DNA of 64,000 bases, taken from positions 62,001-126,000 of the forward strand of contig QRFJ01000493.1 of assembly GCA_006176705.1 (NCBI GenBank). The letters run 5' to 3'. Source of the DNA: Cocos nucifera. Lineage: Eukaryota > Streptophyta > Magnoliopsida > Arecales > Arecaceae. A model generated the notes under the pieces. That model ran no database searches and had not been told where the DNA came from. It saw nothing but the letters and a program-made list of their open reading frames with translations. Each line of letters begins with the position of its first letter. The first letter of the stretch is position 1. Made by a program: the position numbers and the translations under genes. Positions 20,761 to 33,546 of this stretch are shown in pieces.

Positions 20761-21066
20761 CCGGTAGTTCATAAGCACTCCACATGCTACTTAATTAAGC
20801 AAAACCAACAATATATGATCCAAGACATCTAAGGAATTTCCAATTTTACCATTTACAATTTGACTGAACATCCAAAATAAATTAACAAAAAAAATACTGA
20901 CTAGTACCAATAGTTCATAAGCACCCTACATTCTACTTAACTTATTAAAACTAATAGCCTATGACATCCATGTTTCCGTATTGAAGCTAGTTGATGTACT
21001 CCCATAATGTCAACAAAAGTAGCTACTTATATTATTCCTGCATATAAACAAGATTTGGATTAGTAA
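20731..21066. repeat. Imperfect direct duplication of ~140 bp
   Basis: GTTCATAAGCACTCCACATG (20767) recurs with changes as GTTCATAAGCACCCTACATT near 20911, each preceded by ATCCAAAATAAA. The remaining bases hold nothing recognised. Confidence 0.5.
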
Positions 21067-22039
21067 CACTACAAGAAAATAGTGATTTTGTAATCAATTT
21101 TATGATCAAAATTTTTGCAACCAATTTTGCAATCGATTATTAAAAAAATAATATAGAAACCAAAAAGTATTGGCTGCAAAATCAATCATAAAATTTTAAT
21201 TTTATGATCGATTTTGCAACCAAAAATTTGAATATATAAAGTAAGTTTATAAAATATTAATTTATAAAATTTTGTAACTGATTTTACAACCAAAATTTTG
21301 GTCGCAAATTTTTCGATCGAAAAATCAGTCAAAAAATGTCAAAATTATTTTTTTTAAAATTTAAAATAATTCAAAAAACTTTTTGATCAAAAAATTATTT
21401 TTTTTGACTAAACATTTTATCATAAATTTTTTGACTAAAATATCAATAAAAAAATACTAAAATTATTTTTTTTAAATTTAAAATAATTCAAAAAAAATTT
21501 TTATCAATTTTTTAATCAAAAAATTAATTTTTTTCAACCAAATTTTTGGCTGCAAATTTTTTAACCAAAAAATTAGTTAAAAAATGCCAAAATTATATTT
21601 TTAATTTAAAATAGTTCAAAAAATTTTTCTATCAATTTTTTGATCAAAAAATTAATTTTTTCTAATCAAATTTTTGGTCACAAATTTTTTGACTAAAAAA
21701 TTAATTAAAAAATATCAAAATTATTTATTTTAATTTATCAAAATTTTTTGATTAAAAAATTAATTTTTTTATCAAATTTTTGATCATAAATTTTTTGATA
21801 AAAAATACCAAAATTATTTTTTTAAAATTTAAAATAATTTAAAAAATTTTCTATCAATTTTTTATTTGAAAAATTTATTTTTTGATCAAATTTTCTATCA
21901 TAATTTTTTGATTAAAAAATTAATTAAAAATGCTAAAATTATTTTTTTAATTTAAAATAATTTAAAAATTTAGTAATCAATTTTTCCATCATAAAATAAT
22001 TTTTTTGATCTATTTTTCAATCATAAATATATTTTGCAA

Positions 22040-23010
22040 TCAAATTTAATTTTTTTATATTTTTTTCTAAATATGATATAATTTTAGAATTTAAAATCCA
22101 TCTTCATCATTTATTATCTAAATAATTATTATTAAAGTATCATCATAAAAGATCAGCTTATTCTGATAGCTCTAGTTATGTCGATCAATAAAATTTAATT
22201 TTGACAGGCATAAATGATTGTATGATGATTTAATAGATAGAGATTACCGATGGATTCGAAAACTTACAACGATGATTTCAATGATATTTGTAGTACGTTT
22301 CCAAAATTTTACTTCAATCGAATATCATGATCATGATCAATTTAGCATGAAATGATTTGAACTGTTAAATAAAAAATAAGTGATCAAAAGGCTAAATGGC
22401 ATCCGATTATAAGATAATTTTTTAAATAAATAATCTTTGCAACTACTTTGATCATTTGTATGATAAAATTCAAATCATGCATATATAAACAATCTAAAAC
22501 TATATATTTCTTAATACTCATTCTTAAAGTCCTTAGATTATTATACATATACTTTTGTAAGATCTACTTAACATCAATGGTTCGTATATGCATAGTTTGA
22601 ATTTTATGATCACCACCATATAAATAATTAAAGTAGTAGCAAAGATCATTTATATAAAAAATTATCTTATAATCAGATGTTGTTTGGCCTTTCGATCACT
22701 CATTTTTTATTTAACGATCTAAATTATTTTATACTAAATTGATCATGATAATGATATCCAATTGAAGTAAAATTTTGATAGTATGCTATAAATATCATGA
22801 AGATTATTGTTATAAATTTTCAAACCTATCGATGATCTCTATCTATCAGATCATCATATGATCATTCATAATTATTAAAATTAAATTTTATTGATCAACA
22901 TAGCTAGATCTATTAGATCGAGTTGATCTTTTATGACAAGACTCTAATAATAATTATTTAGATAATGGATGATGATGATGGACTTTAAATTTTAAAATTA
23001 TATCATATTC
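22040..23010. repeat. Palindromic core (~430-bp arms, ~110-bp loop)
   Basis: AACTACTTTGATCATTTGT at 22440 pairs with ATAATTAAAGTAGTAGC near 22625, and AATTTAAAATCCATCTTCAT at 22088 pairs with GATGATGGACTTTAAATTTT near 22975. The loop spans ~22480-22590. The same core is present at 1-515 with its loop in reverse orientation, and in shortened form at 1840-2110. Confidence 0.7.
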
Positions 23011-23529
23011 AGAGAAAAATAAAAAATATATATTTAGTTGCAAAATACATTTGTGATAAAAATTTGATCAAAAAAGAAATATTTTCCAACAAAAAATTGA
23101 TCAAAAAAATTTTAAATTATTTTAAATTAAAAAAATAATTTTTGCATTTTTGACTAATTTTTTGATCAAAAAATTTATGATAAAAAATATGGTTGAAAAA
23201 AATTAATTTTTTGATCAAAAAATCAATCAATTTTTTTTAAAATTATTTTAAATTAAAAAAATAATTTTACTATTTTTTGATTGATTTTTTGATTAAAAAA
23301 TTTTTGACCAAAAATTTGATCAAAAAAAATTAATTTTTTGATTGAAAAATCAATCAAAAAATTTTTAAATGATTTAAATTTAAAAAATTAATTTTGATAT
23401 TTTTTGATCTTTTTTTATTGCAAATTTTTTTAAATTTTTTGCAATCAAAAAATTAATTACAAATTTAAATTTTAAAAAATTTTAGTTGGCGCCCTTTGTG
23501 ATTTGCCTAATTATTTTTTTTTAAAAAGA

Positions 23530-23676
23530 AAAAAAAAACTTTATAAGCCCCACCCCCAGTCCTATTTTAGCCGCTCCTTACGCCATCTTCCCCTCCCCTG
23601 CTCGCCCTCCCCTTCCCGATGATCGCCCGTGATAGGCCCCCCTCCCCTTCCCAAAGATAGCCCACGATGGCCTCTC
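23530..23676. other. C-rich block at end of second CACTA-like element
   Basis: Runs such as CCCCACCCCC and CCCCTCCCCTGCTCGCCC contrast with the AT-rich repeats before it. Comparable to the G-rich block of the first element in position next to the repeats, though no direct alignment was established. Confidence 0.4.
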
Positions 23677-23930
23677 TGAAGAAACCAGATCTAAGATTTC
23701 ATGGATAGATCTTAAAATTTTTTTAGGATCAAGCAGTGAAAAACTTAAATAAATTAAATATTTATTTAAATAAATATGTAAATACCTAGATCTCAAATCT
23801 GTTATATGATCAAGGCATGATATTAAATCAGAAATTAAAAACATAAAGGAGAAGAAAAGGTTGATCACATCAACCTAGATCTAATTACATCTAATGCAAG
23901 TATGAAATCAATAGATCAGATCTATTATCT
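23677..23930 (-). repeat. Element C left LTR, first piece
   Basis: Matches 54803-55056 (both contain ATGGATAGATCTT, then TTAAATAAATTAAATATTTA). Stops at TATCT, the insertion point of element A. Confidence 0.85.
23926..23930. repeat. Target-site duplication TATCT of element A, left
   Basis: TATCT occurs at 23926-23930 and 46655-46659. The right LTR and solo LTR begin TGAAG, so the left LTR seems to lack its first T, or the T is shared. Confidence 0.7.
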
Positions 23931-26219
23931 GAAGAAAAAATTCTGTTTCCCGGGTCAGGTTCATTCAGATCTGATTTGATCAAGAGGGATATTTTAAAAA
24001 TTTTTCTTCTTAGATCCAAATTAGATCTGAGACTCTTCAGATCTAATTTTATTGATCTGATAAAATAAAAATAAAAATAAATTTAATTTAATTTAATTTA
24101 ATTATACCTTGTTATGGGTAATCCTATTATTCTATGATGATTCCGATGTTTGCCTGAGGTTCAGGATGTAGCCACGCAAGCACCTGGCCTCTACCGATAT
24201 CCACTTGAGCAGGATCTGAAAATATTCTCCTTCTTAATTTGTACTCCAAAGATCAGATCTGAATCTGATCTTGAAGATGTTTAAAACACCTTTTGAAGAT
24301 CGGGTATTGTCTCTTGCAGCAGTGCTGTTTTCTTCTTTCTTGTCGCCTTTCTCTTGCTTGGATTACACCAAACTCGAGCCCAAAGCTCCTTGGGCATGGA
24401 GAGGAGAGAGTGGATCTAAAGGTGGCATGGAGAGGGAGGGAGAGAAGCCTTGTGGCATGGGCAAAGGGTAGAGGATATAAATCCTAGGCATAGATAGGGT
24501 TTATATAGACACTACTGCACCATGCAGTGCCACATCATCCCAGCCAAACATGACTCTTTGTGCAATCAGATCTAAATCTAATTGATAGGATGACATCATC
24601 TGATCCCATCAGATTAGAGTCTCTCATAAACCTGCTTAGGTGGCGCCAAGACTGATCAAAGAAGACTCTTTGGCACCACCTTAGTATGAAGCAATAAGCA
24701 ACTGGAGTCCCATCTGTATAGGACTCCAATCATTATCCACTTTGGGTGCACACCTCCCTAGGTGTGCACCCCTTGCCTTTCTACTATTTAGTAGGGGGAC
24801 AAGAGTCAAAGCTCTCTCCTATAGGTGCATGACACATGGGCAGATGTCTAAGTATCAAAGGTCAACATTTGACCAAAGTCCAAAGACAAGATTTAGTAGG
24901 TGACGAAAAATGACAGATGTTGTCTCAAATTTATCTCATAAATTAAGACAATCCTTTTCTGACCTAGACAAGCTCCAGCCAGACCAAGTAAAGATTTCTG
25001 AGTGAGCCCAAACATATTTGGCTCAGTCGAGATAACTTTTAATGATTGTTGAAGGAGAATATCAGGCTCAATCGTGTGTTAGCACGATTTTCTTGAACCT
25101 AATTGAATCTTATTTAAATCAATTGAACTAGGTTAGTCTAATTAATGATATTCAGATCCAAACTCTTATTTGTGTGATCCAGTTAGGTTTAGTTCTGTAT
25201 GATAATGGGATATGTCATGACCTCTATCATTGACATCATCGAAACACCTTTCGATGGATCAGAACTTTTCTGATTCAGATAATTAGTATGATCAATCATC
25301 CAAATCATTCTAATTGCTCCCAAAATCTACCAGTGACACCTAGCAGCATATGGTGGTAACCTATTAGAACTGAAAATGAACCTCTCGATGCAGTTACCTA
25401 TGTGATTAAGTTCCTCCATCTTTAGCCTCAATTGGATTAGGGTTAAGGTAATCTCATCAAATCCTAATTTTCGTCATATGAATTAATCATTCGATTCAAG
25501 TCCAATGTGAAAATCCTAATAGAAACTCTTTCTATTATTTCACTCTGCCATGGCCATAGGCTTATGAACTTGATTCTTATGATCATCATAGGGCTCCTCC
25601 TCATCTACTGAGGTAGATAGATCTCCTATTGGTGTAATCCAATTCCTACAATAAACATGCTATAGTCAACATACACCTCAGGATTCCAAATGGCTAGAAG
25701 ACTGAGTTATGCTGTAGTCAAACTATAACACCCTCAAGATAAACTGCTGATGTACCTCATGTCAAAGAATCAAACACACCACTACAGCTTCAAGCCAATC
25801 ATAGACGAGAAGGTAGACTTTCTGATGACTACTCGAGGTGGTCACGCTCAGTGCCCTCGTTCTCTAACGAGTACATGTACTCTTATTTCGGTATCTCTAC
25901 ACCGTAGACTCAAAACTCATCTATCCTAAAGAAGAGATCGTACACCAATCTTTCGGATCAATCACCATCCTCATGATGATCCTACGGTCGAAAGTATTTT
26001 ATGAGTTAATAATAAAAGTTCATGTCTTAAATTTTTAACTATTGAAAATATGAACTATCATTACTATTAACTCAAGGGATGTATCATAGACACTTTCAAA
26101 TATACACTATGATAAAAAGTAATTTATTTTATTATTTATAGTTAAAATTATAATTTTATCCTTAGATGTGTATTATAAGTATTAGCCAATTTTGGCTTCT
26201 AGGGCACACATATCTAACA
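23931..26219 (-). repeat. Element A left LTR (2289 bp)
   Basis: Starts GAAGAAAAAATTCTG and ends CATATCTAACA. Aligns with 42103-42802 plus 45076-46654, differing at roughly one base in eight to ten by eye. Small open frames here (24271-24487, 24535-24729) are not genes. Confidence 0.87.
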
Positions 26220-27835
26220 AACTCCCACATGATCTAAAGCCAATTGGCTACAAATCTAGGTCCCATCTTCTCAAGATGGGTTTCGATCTTCTGTTGGCCC
26301 AATGACTTTGTGAGTGGATCTACCACATTATCTGTGGAGTTGACTCTTTTGACCTCGACAAAATCCTTCTCGAGGTAATCGTGGATGAGGTGGTATCGCC
26401 GCTCAATGTGCTTGAATTTTTGGTGAGACCTCGGCTCCTTAGTAAGTGCTATGGCACCATTGTTGTCGCAGTATAGAGGAATGGCATCTGATGGCATCAC
26501 TTTAATTTCTATGGTAAATTTTTTATACCAGAATGCCTCCTTTACAGCTACTGATGCAGCGATATATTCTGCTTCTATGGTGGAATCTGCTATCATTGTC
26601 TGCTTGAAATTTTTTCAACTGACAACACCACCATTACACACAAACAGACTTCCAGATGTCGACTTTCGATCATTTATATCGGACATAAAATCCGAGTTTG
26701 TATACCCCTGGACTTGAAGTTCTTCATTACCAAAAACCAACAACATATCCTTAGTTCTTCTCAAGTACTTAAGGATACATTTCATAGAAGTCCAGTGTTC
26801 TTCATCTGGATTCGACTGATATCTGCTTGTGACACTCACAGCATGGGCTATATCAGATCATGTACATAATATGGCATACATGAGGCTCCCTATTGCTGAA
26901 GCATAAGGGATCTTGCTCATGCTTCTATCTTCTCAGGTGTGTTAGGACACATCTTTTTGGAGAGATGAATGCCATGTCTGAAGGGTACCAAACCACTCTT
27001 GAAGTTTTCCATACTAAACCTCTTTAGCACTTCCTCTATGTACATCTTCTGTGAAAGACCTAGCATCCTATTCAGTCTATCTCTACAGACCTTAATTCCT
27101 AGAATGAAGGATGCTTCTCCTAGGTCTTTCATGGAGAATTCTTTAGATAACCATATTTTAACTATGGTCAACATGAGAATATCATTCCCAATAAGAAGGA
27201 TATCATCCACATATATTACGAGGAAGATAATAGCGCTCCCACTGACCTTTTTGAAGACACATGGTTCTTCCTCATTTTTGATGAAATCAAATAATTTGAT
27301 CACATCATTAAATCGAGTATTCCAACTTTGAGATGCTTACTTAAGTCCATATATGGGCCTTTACAGGTTGCATACTTTGTGATCAGCATCACTAGATGTG
27401 AAACCTAGCAGCTATTCCATATAGATATCTTCCTCAAGGTATCCATTTAAGAATGCCATTTTCATGTCTATTTGTCATATTTCATAATTGAAATAGGCTG
27501 CAATAACAAGTAATGTGCGGATGGACTTTAGCATAGCTACTGACGAAAAGATATCCTGATAGTCAATGCCTTCGATTATACCCTTTTGCCATAAATCTAG
27601 CTTTGAATGTCTCCATATTTCCATCTACACCAATCTTTCTCTTGTAGATCCATTTACACCCAATTGATACTATACCTTCTGATGGATCTACCAAGGTCCA
27701 GACTTGATTTGAGTATGTTGAGTCAATTTCTGACTTCATTGCCTTTAACCATTTCTCAGAGTCGATATCTGATATCGTCTCATCATAGTTTTTGGGATCA
27801 TCACCATGAATCCCATTACCTATGAGGAACATTTT
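26220..27835 (-). pseudogene. Element A reverse transcriptase and RNase H remnant
   Basis: RNase H at 26234-26596 has STIEAEYIAA, YCDNNGAIAL and the HIERRYH block. Reverse transcriptase pieces at 26615-26839 and 26917-27303 (YVDDILLIGND, catalytic DD; MKDLGEASFILGIK) and 27563-27832 (EIDSTYSNQVWTLVD, GCKWIYK) lie in different frames with stops between. The order is that of Ty1/copia, RT then RNase H at the 3' end. Not functional. Confidence 0.87.
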
Positions 27836-29376
27836 CTCTACTTCCTCTGAGATAGTACCTAAGTACCTCTCAAGGGGGCGAGAAACTCTTTTCGATCTAC
27901 GAGGTGAGGTAGTGATTGTATTGGCTCAACCTGATTTGGTTCCATAGGGTCCTTAGCTCGTTGCTCTTGTGAGACTTTCTCCTCAAGCTTGATCTACTTT
28001 CTAATGCTGCTATCTTGAATAAACTATTTTTTAAGAAAGATGGTATGCTGACTCACAATCACATTGTGGTGTTCTGAAATATAGAAATAATATCCTAATG
28101 ACTTTTTAAGATATCCTATAAATCAAGCTCTAAAGGATCTAAAATCTAATTTATCTACTTGTTGTCTTTTGACATGAGCTAGACAACCCTAAATTCTGAG
28201 ATGACTCAGACTTGGTTTCTTACAATGCTATATCTCATACGGTGTGGTAGGAATGATTTTAGAGAAAACCCTATTCAGTAAATATAAATCAGTTAACAGA
28301 CTATGTCCCCAAAGAAAATTAGGAAGGTCTGTAAAGCTCATCATGGATTGAACCATATCTAATAGGATCCGATTTCTTCATTCTAAAATCCCATTGAGTT
28401 AAGGTATTCTAGGTGGAGTCCATTGAGAGATTATGCCATTTTGCTTGAGATAGTCAAGAAATTTTTGACTAAGATATTCACCTCCTCGATCTGATTGAAG
28501 AACCTAAATGAATTTTTCAGTTTACTTTTCTACTTCATATATGAATTTCTTGAACTTTTCAAAAGCTTCAGACTTATGTCTAATTAGATACATGTACTCA
28601 TACCGAGATAAATCATCGGTAAAGGTTATGAAGTAGACAAAGTTGCCTTTAGTCGACACATTAAATGGGCTGCACACATCAGTATGTACTAGAGCAAGTA
28701 GATCTGTGGCCCTTTCCCCATGTCCCACAAAAGAAAGCTTAGTCATTTTGCTGTGAAGATATGATTCACAAATTGAATATGACTCGAAAGTCAATGGGCT
28801 CAATAGCCCAATTTTTTTCAATTTGTTAACCCTATCTTCTGCTGTATGACTTAGCCTTAGGTGTCATAGATACCTATCGTTTGGACTATCCCTGGGTCAT
28901 TTTAATCTTATGGCATTCATATTTTGCTTGATATTAAAGATAGATACATCAATATGTAACTGATAGAGACCATTAATGAGGAAACCACTCGCAATTTTAT
29001 TTCTTTCATAAAAAATATTACAATGGTCCTTAAGAAAACTAATTACATAGCCTTCTTGTGCTAAACATGAAACAAAAATTAAATTCCTGCTTACAGTAGG
29101 TACATAATAACAATCCCTAAGTACTAAATCTAAGTTAGATGGTAGTCGAAGAGGATAGGTTTTCACGGCCACAGCAACAACCTTTGCTCCATTTTCGATG
29201 CGTAGGATCATCTCACCATCCCTCAGCCTCCTGCTATCCTCAAGACCCTGCATAGAAGTGCATAAATGAGCACTAGAACCAGAGTCAAGCATCCAACTAG
29301 ATGCAGAAGAAATCATAAGGTTAGATTCAATGACGAGCATACCTCCAGAAGGACATGTCTCCTTCTTATTCTTCAA
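27836..29376 (-). pseudogene. Element A protease and integrase remnant
   Basis: WMLDSGSSAHLC, the copia protease active site, lies in 28897-29376. The integrase core start is at 28522-28821 with LVHTDVCSPF (first catalytic Asp) and YFITFTDDLSRY. Between ~27840 and 28520 the end of integrase is frameshifted; AHVKRQQVDKLDF-like text in 28140-28200 marks the usual linker. Confidence 0.82.
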
Positions 29377-30260
29377 GGTGGCTAGGTATATAGGGCAGTT
29401 CCGCTTCTAGTGGCCGTCAGTATTATAATGAAAATACTTTCTTTTGTCAGGAGCCTTCTTCTTCAGCTCTGCCTTCTTTTTCTTTCCACCTTCCATCTTC
29501 TTTCTTTTCACAGACTTCTTCTTCTTTCCAAAAGACTTTCTCTTGAAAGAAGTCTGTTCCATAGCAAGTACTAAGTCTTTAGAACCTTTCATAGAAAGCT
29601 CAACAGTAACCAGCATGTTCACAAGCTCGGCCAGAGTACTCTGAAATTTATGCATATGGTAGTTCATGATGAACTACCCATATGCATCAGTCAAGGATTA
29701 CAGAATTATATCATTCTATAGATCCTGGTCTAACTTCACTCTGAGCTTCTCAAGCTCTTCCAAGTCCTTGATTATCATCAGATAATGATCTTGGACTGAC
29801 TGTCCATCACATATTTTAGTCTTAAATAGTCGTTTAGTGATCTGATATTTGGCTATGTGACTCTGTTCACCAAATAACTCTTACAGGTGAGCCAACATTT
29901 GGCGGACAATCTTGATATCTTCATGTTGGCGCTGAAGCTCATCAGACATCGAGCCCAACATGTAGTATCTGATCTTGTTATCTTCATCTGTCCATTTATC
30001 AAGAGATGCTTTCTGTTCAGTGAACGGACAGATTGGTAAGGTGGGGGGATCCTGATCCAATATACGAGTTAACTTCTCGAAACCCAAAATAATTTTGAAG
30101 TTTTAGAGTCAATCCTTGTAATTGGATCCGATCAGTCTATGGGTGTCCAGAATCGGGCTAGTGGGTTGGATGCAGATATTTTTCTGTACAGAATCAAAGT
30201 TTCTAATTAGATTTTATAATTAAGACTTGAATAATTTATTTAAAATTTTAATTTTTAAAT
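29377..30260 (-). pseudogene. Element A gag remnant
   Basis: 29881-30087 carries YMLGSMSDELQRQHE and DIKIVRQML, typical of copia gag (UBN2-like), preceded in another frame by the THRLIGSNYKD start near 30160. 29407-29667 is the lysine-rich end; the zinc knuckle reads YFHYNTDGH-stop-KRNC, having lost its first two Cys. Confidence 0.8.
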
Positions 30261-31040
30261 AAATTAGCTCTCACTATTTTTTTGGATTCCTACACTTTCT
30301 CTGCAGAGATTAAAAAATCTTCACGATTAATGATTTCTAGTGGGTGGTGCAATCCCACCAACTGACTCATTATCTTACCTAATAGTTATTGATGATGGGT
30401 TAGCCAATGAGTGAACAACTCTTATCCAATGATTCTCTAATCATGGTACACCCAGGCTTGATCTCTAATTCATGAATCTCACCATATTCGAAATATTGAT
30501 CCACTCTTTAGTTAAGTCAGATCCATCATTTGCACAGATTGGATCTCTAATTGGGTCTCTCACCATATCCAGAATATTAGGCCCAATCCATCCTCTAGTC
30601 CATAGCATCCAATGCCTAATAGACATGGTTGCATCTTTCTGGTGCAGTTGAACCACTGTGATCAGTCAAGAATAATCAATCCCGGGAAGAGCCCGCACAT
30701 CTACAATGGTGGAAGACCTTAGACTTAATCTTTTCTTAGGAAGATTTGATTTAGGTCTCTTTAAATTTAACTTGATATAGTCATAACCATTATAACTAAC
30801 CTAGTGGCATGAGTTAGCTCGGATTATTAGCCACCTCAGATCAGGATTGAGCCGACAAATATGGCCAAGTAAGTCAGACCGATGGAAGGAATATGCCATT
30901 AACTTGACAAGAATGCATTCAAGTCGAGTATTTCCTAATTAAAAATCAGTCGATCATATCTGCCAAACTTACCTTAGACATCAAATTATTGAGCCAGAAT
31001 CAATCGAGTTAGCCTACAATCCAGACTCTAACCATTGAGC
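30261..31040 (-). other. Element A leader, first part
   Basis: Untranslated leader between gag and the site of element B. No open frame of note. Continues at 41088. Confidence 0.6.
31036..31040. repeat. Target-site duplication of element B, left (TGAGC)
   Basis: TGAGC here against TGAGT at 41083-41087, one mismatch, probably a later C-to-T change. Confidence 0.6.
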
Positions 31041-33026
31041 TGATCGGAATGGTGTACAGGATGGAAGCATGAATTTCAAAGCAAAAACATGAAATCATAT
31101 AAACCAAATCCAAACCTTAGGACCATCTTATTAGTAATTAAATCATATAACATGCATTTGTAATATGAAATAAAGTATTAGAACATACCTCTTATGGCTA
31201 AATCCTAAATTGACCTTGATCGCTGGTAGCAGTCCGTCAGGGGTTCCACCAGGTGCCCACGTGTTCACCCTCCAACGTTGATCCACACAGAGACTTGATC
31301 AAGACACCAGCACCTCTTATTTATATAATTAAAGTTTTAATAATAAGAACTTTAATTAAAAGGGTAGGACCTTCTTTAGCCTTTATGTCACCTTCCTTGC
31401 CTCTCCTTATCTATCTTTCTTTTTCTTTATCTTCTTAATTTTTCTTCCTAATCTGTTAGTCTTAAGATGACTTTTTGTTCTTATAAGGACAAGGTCTAGA
31501 CAAGAGAAGGGAAGAAAAAAAAATTGGACAAAAAGAAACTCTTGTAAGAAAGAAAGATAATCTTCACCTCTCTCGGACCTAAGGTATGCACCCTTATTTA
31601 TAATGTACGTAAGGGTGCCGACACAATTTCTCGCACCCTTAGAAAAAATATCTTATGTCCCTTTAGCCAATCTTATGCCTCATCAAAAAATAATGAGATG
31701 TAGACTTAGTCCAAGAGGTGCCTTAAAGCAGAAGGACTCTTGGACTAATTCTACGTAAGTTATTTACGAAGAGTCACAATATTTCATCATTGGTGCCATC
31801 CTTTTCATCCATTAGATCAGATAAAAGGGCCATCCAATGGCCCTAGAAAAGGATGCCCATTCAGCAAGAAGGTGAGGAGATGATCTTTGAATAGTCAAAG
31901 TCCCAAGGGACTTTGACTTGGTCCAAGAGGCATCAAGAAGGAGTGGGCGGCATGGAGTCCTGAGCGGCAATGAGTCTTGGGCAATAAAGAATCTTGGGCG
32001 ACAAAAAATAAAAAGAAAATGAAATTTTTAACTTGTAGAAGGACTCTTTATCACCCCATATCAGATGTCCACGCCTATTCAAAATTTTTACGTGACATAA
32101 CAAATGAAAAAAGTCAAAGAAGATAGGCGCCAACTAATTCTATGTGCCAAAAAATACTTTACGCATGAAAGACTTCCCATGCGCAAGAGAGAGACTCTCT
32201 GGCATGTGGGATTTAGGTATGTGACACCCCAACTAAAGTCCAATCAGTCTAGGTTAATCCAATTCAAGAGTAAATCCTATTTGGCTCAAATCGGACCTTA
32301 ATTAGCCCAAATTGGAAGCCGATTCGAATCCAATTCGAATCCATGTGCTAGGATTTGCTATATGTGCTAGCATGTTCATCTTGCAAACGTGGTCAAATCC
32401 AATTAGACCCTTAATCAACTCTCTTTGTGTGTGACCCATTGGGTTCCACATCTAACCAGCAGTTAGTTTGGGTGTGATTTGACCTAATCTGGTTAGAACT
32501 CAACCAAACTGATTTAGATCAAAACTAGCCAACCCAATTTGAATTAATTTAGAACACTTTCTAATTTAATGATCAAATTAAAATTTTAATTTGATTGAAT
32601 CCACAAGACATGATTGATGTCTAGCAATGTATCATGACTTTTTGAAAGATGTAAAATTTTGATAGAAATACCAAAAATATCCTTCAGTGAAAATTACCAT
32701 GCAACTAGATCCTTCGATCTCCCTATATCCTGAATATGACTCTAGGTATGGAAATATGTCAATCCTAATATCATATTCATTTCTCTTTCAATTTTATGAT
32801 GATGATTCATTTAATGAAACATTGGAAACCATTTCTAATTTTCATCATGCTTTGATCAAAGTCTTTCTGAATCATTATTTGTTTGAAGCAGGTAGGATGC
32901 AATTTTCTCTTACCAGAAGAGATCGATTTCATGTTAACCTACTCACAACCTTCATATATATAATCTACCATATCTAGATCATCCCGTACATAACTGAGTC
33001 ATGAATGAGTATGAACCAAAATATGG

Positions 33027-33061
<35 letters not shown>

Positions 33062-33546
33062 ATTCTATGGTAGTTTTAGGTCAAAGGATTACATGCACAA
33101 ATTTCACTATGAGAACTATCTATTGACATGTAAATAAGACTCCATTAGATATTCTCAATTTGGATAAATTCAGTGAACTCATTCTCTAATGAGCACCCAC
33201 ATTCTTATATTAGTGTCATACATAAGTTATTATGAGATCAATCACCCTTTCAATCGAGCATACAAAGAATGTGCTAGTCTTACCGAAAAACATTGATCCC
33301 TACCTCAATATCCCATTGACTAGAAATATTTAAATTAAAATTTTAAGATTTTAGGTCTCACTGGTATGATCTCATCATAATCCTAAAATCATAGCCCTAA
33401 TTTATAGGATTCATTATAATCTTAAATAAATAATAAGACACTGCATATGATGAAATAAATATCTTTATTAAAAAAATATCATTACATGAGTTTGGAAGAT
33501 AAAGAATATCTCAAAAATTAATTGGCTTGAGGGCATATTCCTTTCA
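31041..33546 (-). repeat. Element B left LTR (2506 bp)
   Basis: Starts TGATCGGAATGG, ends ATATTCCTTTCA. Contains a long TA run at ~33029-33059. Small frames 31253-31438, 32104-32301 and 32687-32977 have counterparts in the right LTR but no recognisable domain. Confidence 0.9.
33029..33059. repeat. TA microsatellite in element B left LTR
   Basis: About 15 TA units. The same place in the right LTR (40571-40587) has only about eight. Confidence 0.85.

Larger units (their letters stand above)
21067..23676. mobile_element. Second CACTA-like element, giant imperfect palindrome
   Basis: Begins CACTACAAGAAAATAGTG at 21067. The left arm (to ~22040) consists of TTTTTGATCAAAAAATTAA-like repeats, the centre (22040-23010) is a palindromic core, and the right arm (23010-23480) holds the same repeats in reverse. 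A C-rich block (23530-23676) follows and is cut by copia element C. The right terminus is not visible. No transposase is encoded. Confidence 0.65.

Noticed and set aside
23677..23930. A separate solo LTR at 23677
   Set aside because: It continues exactly at 46660 once element A is removed, so it is the first part of the left LTR of C.
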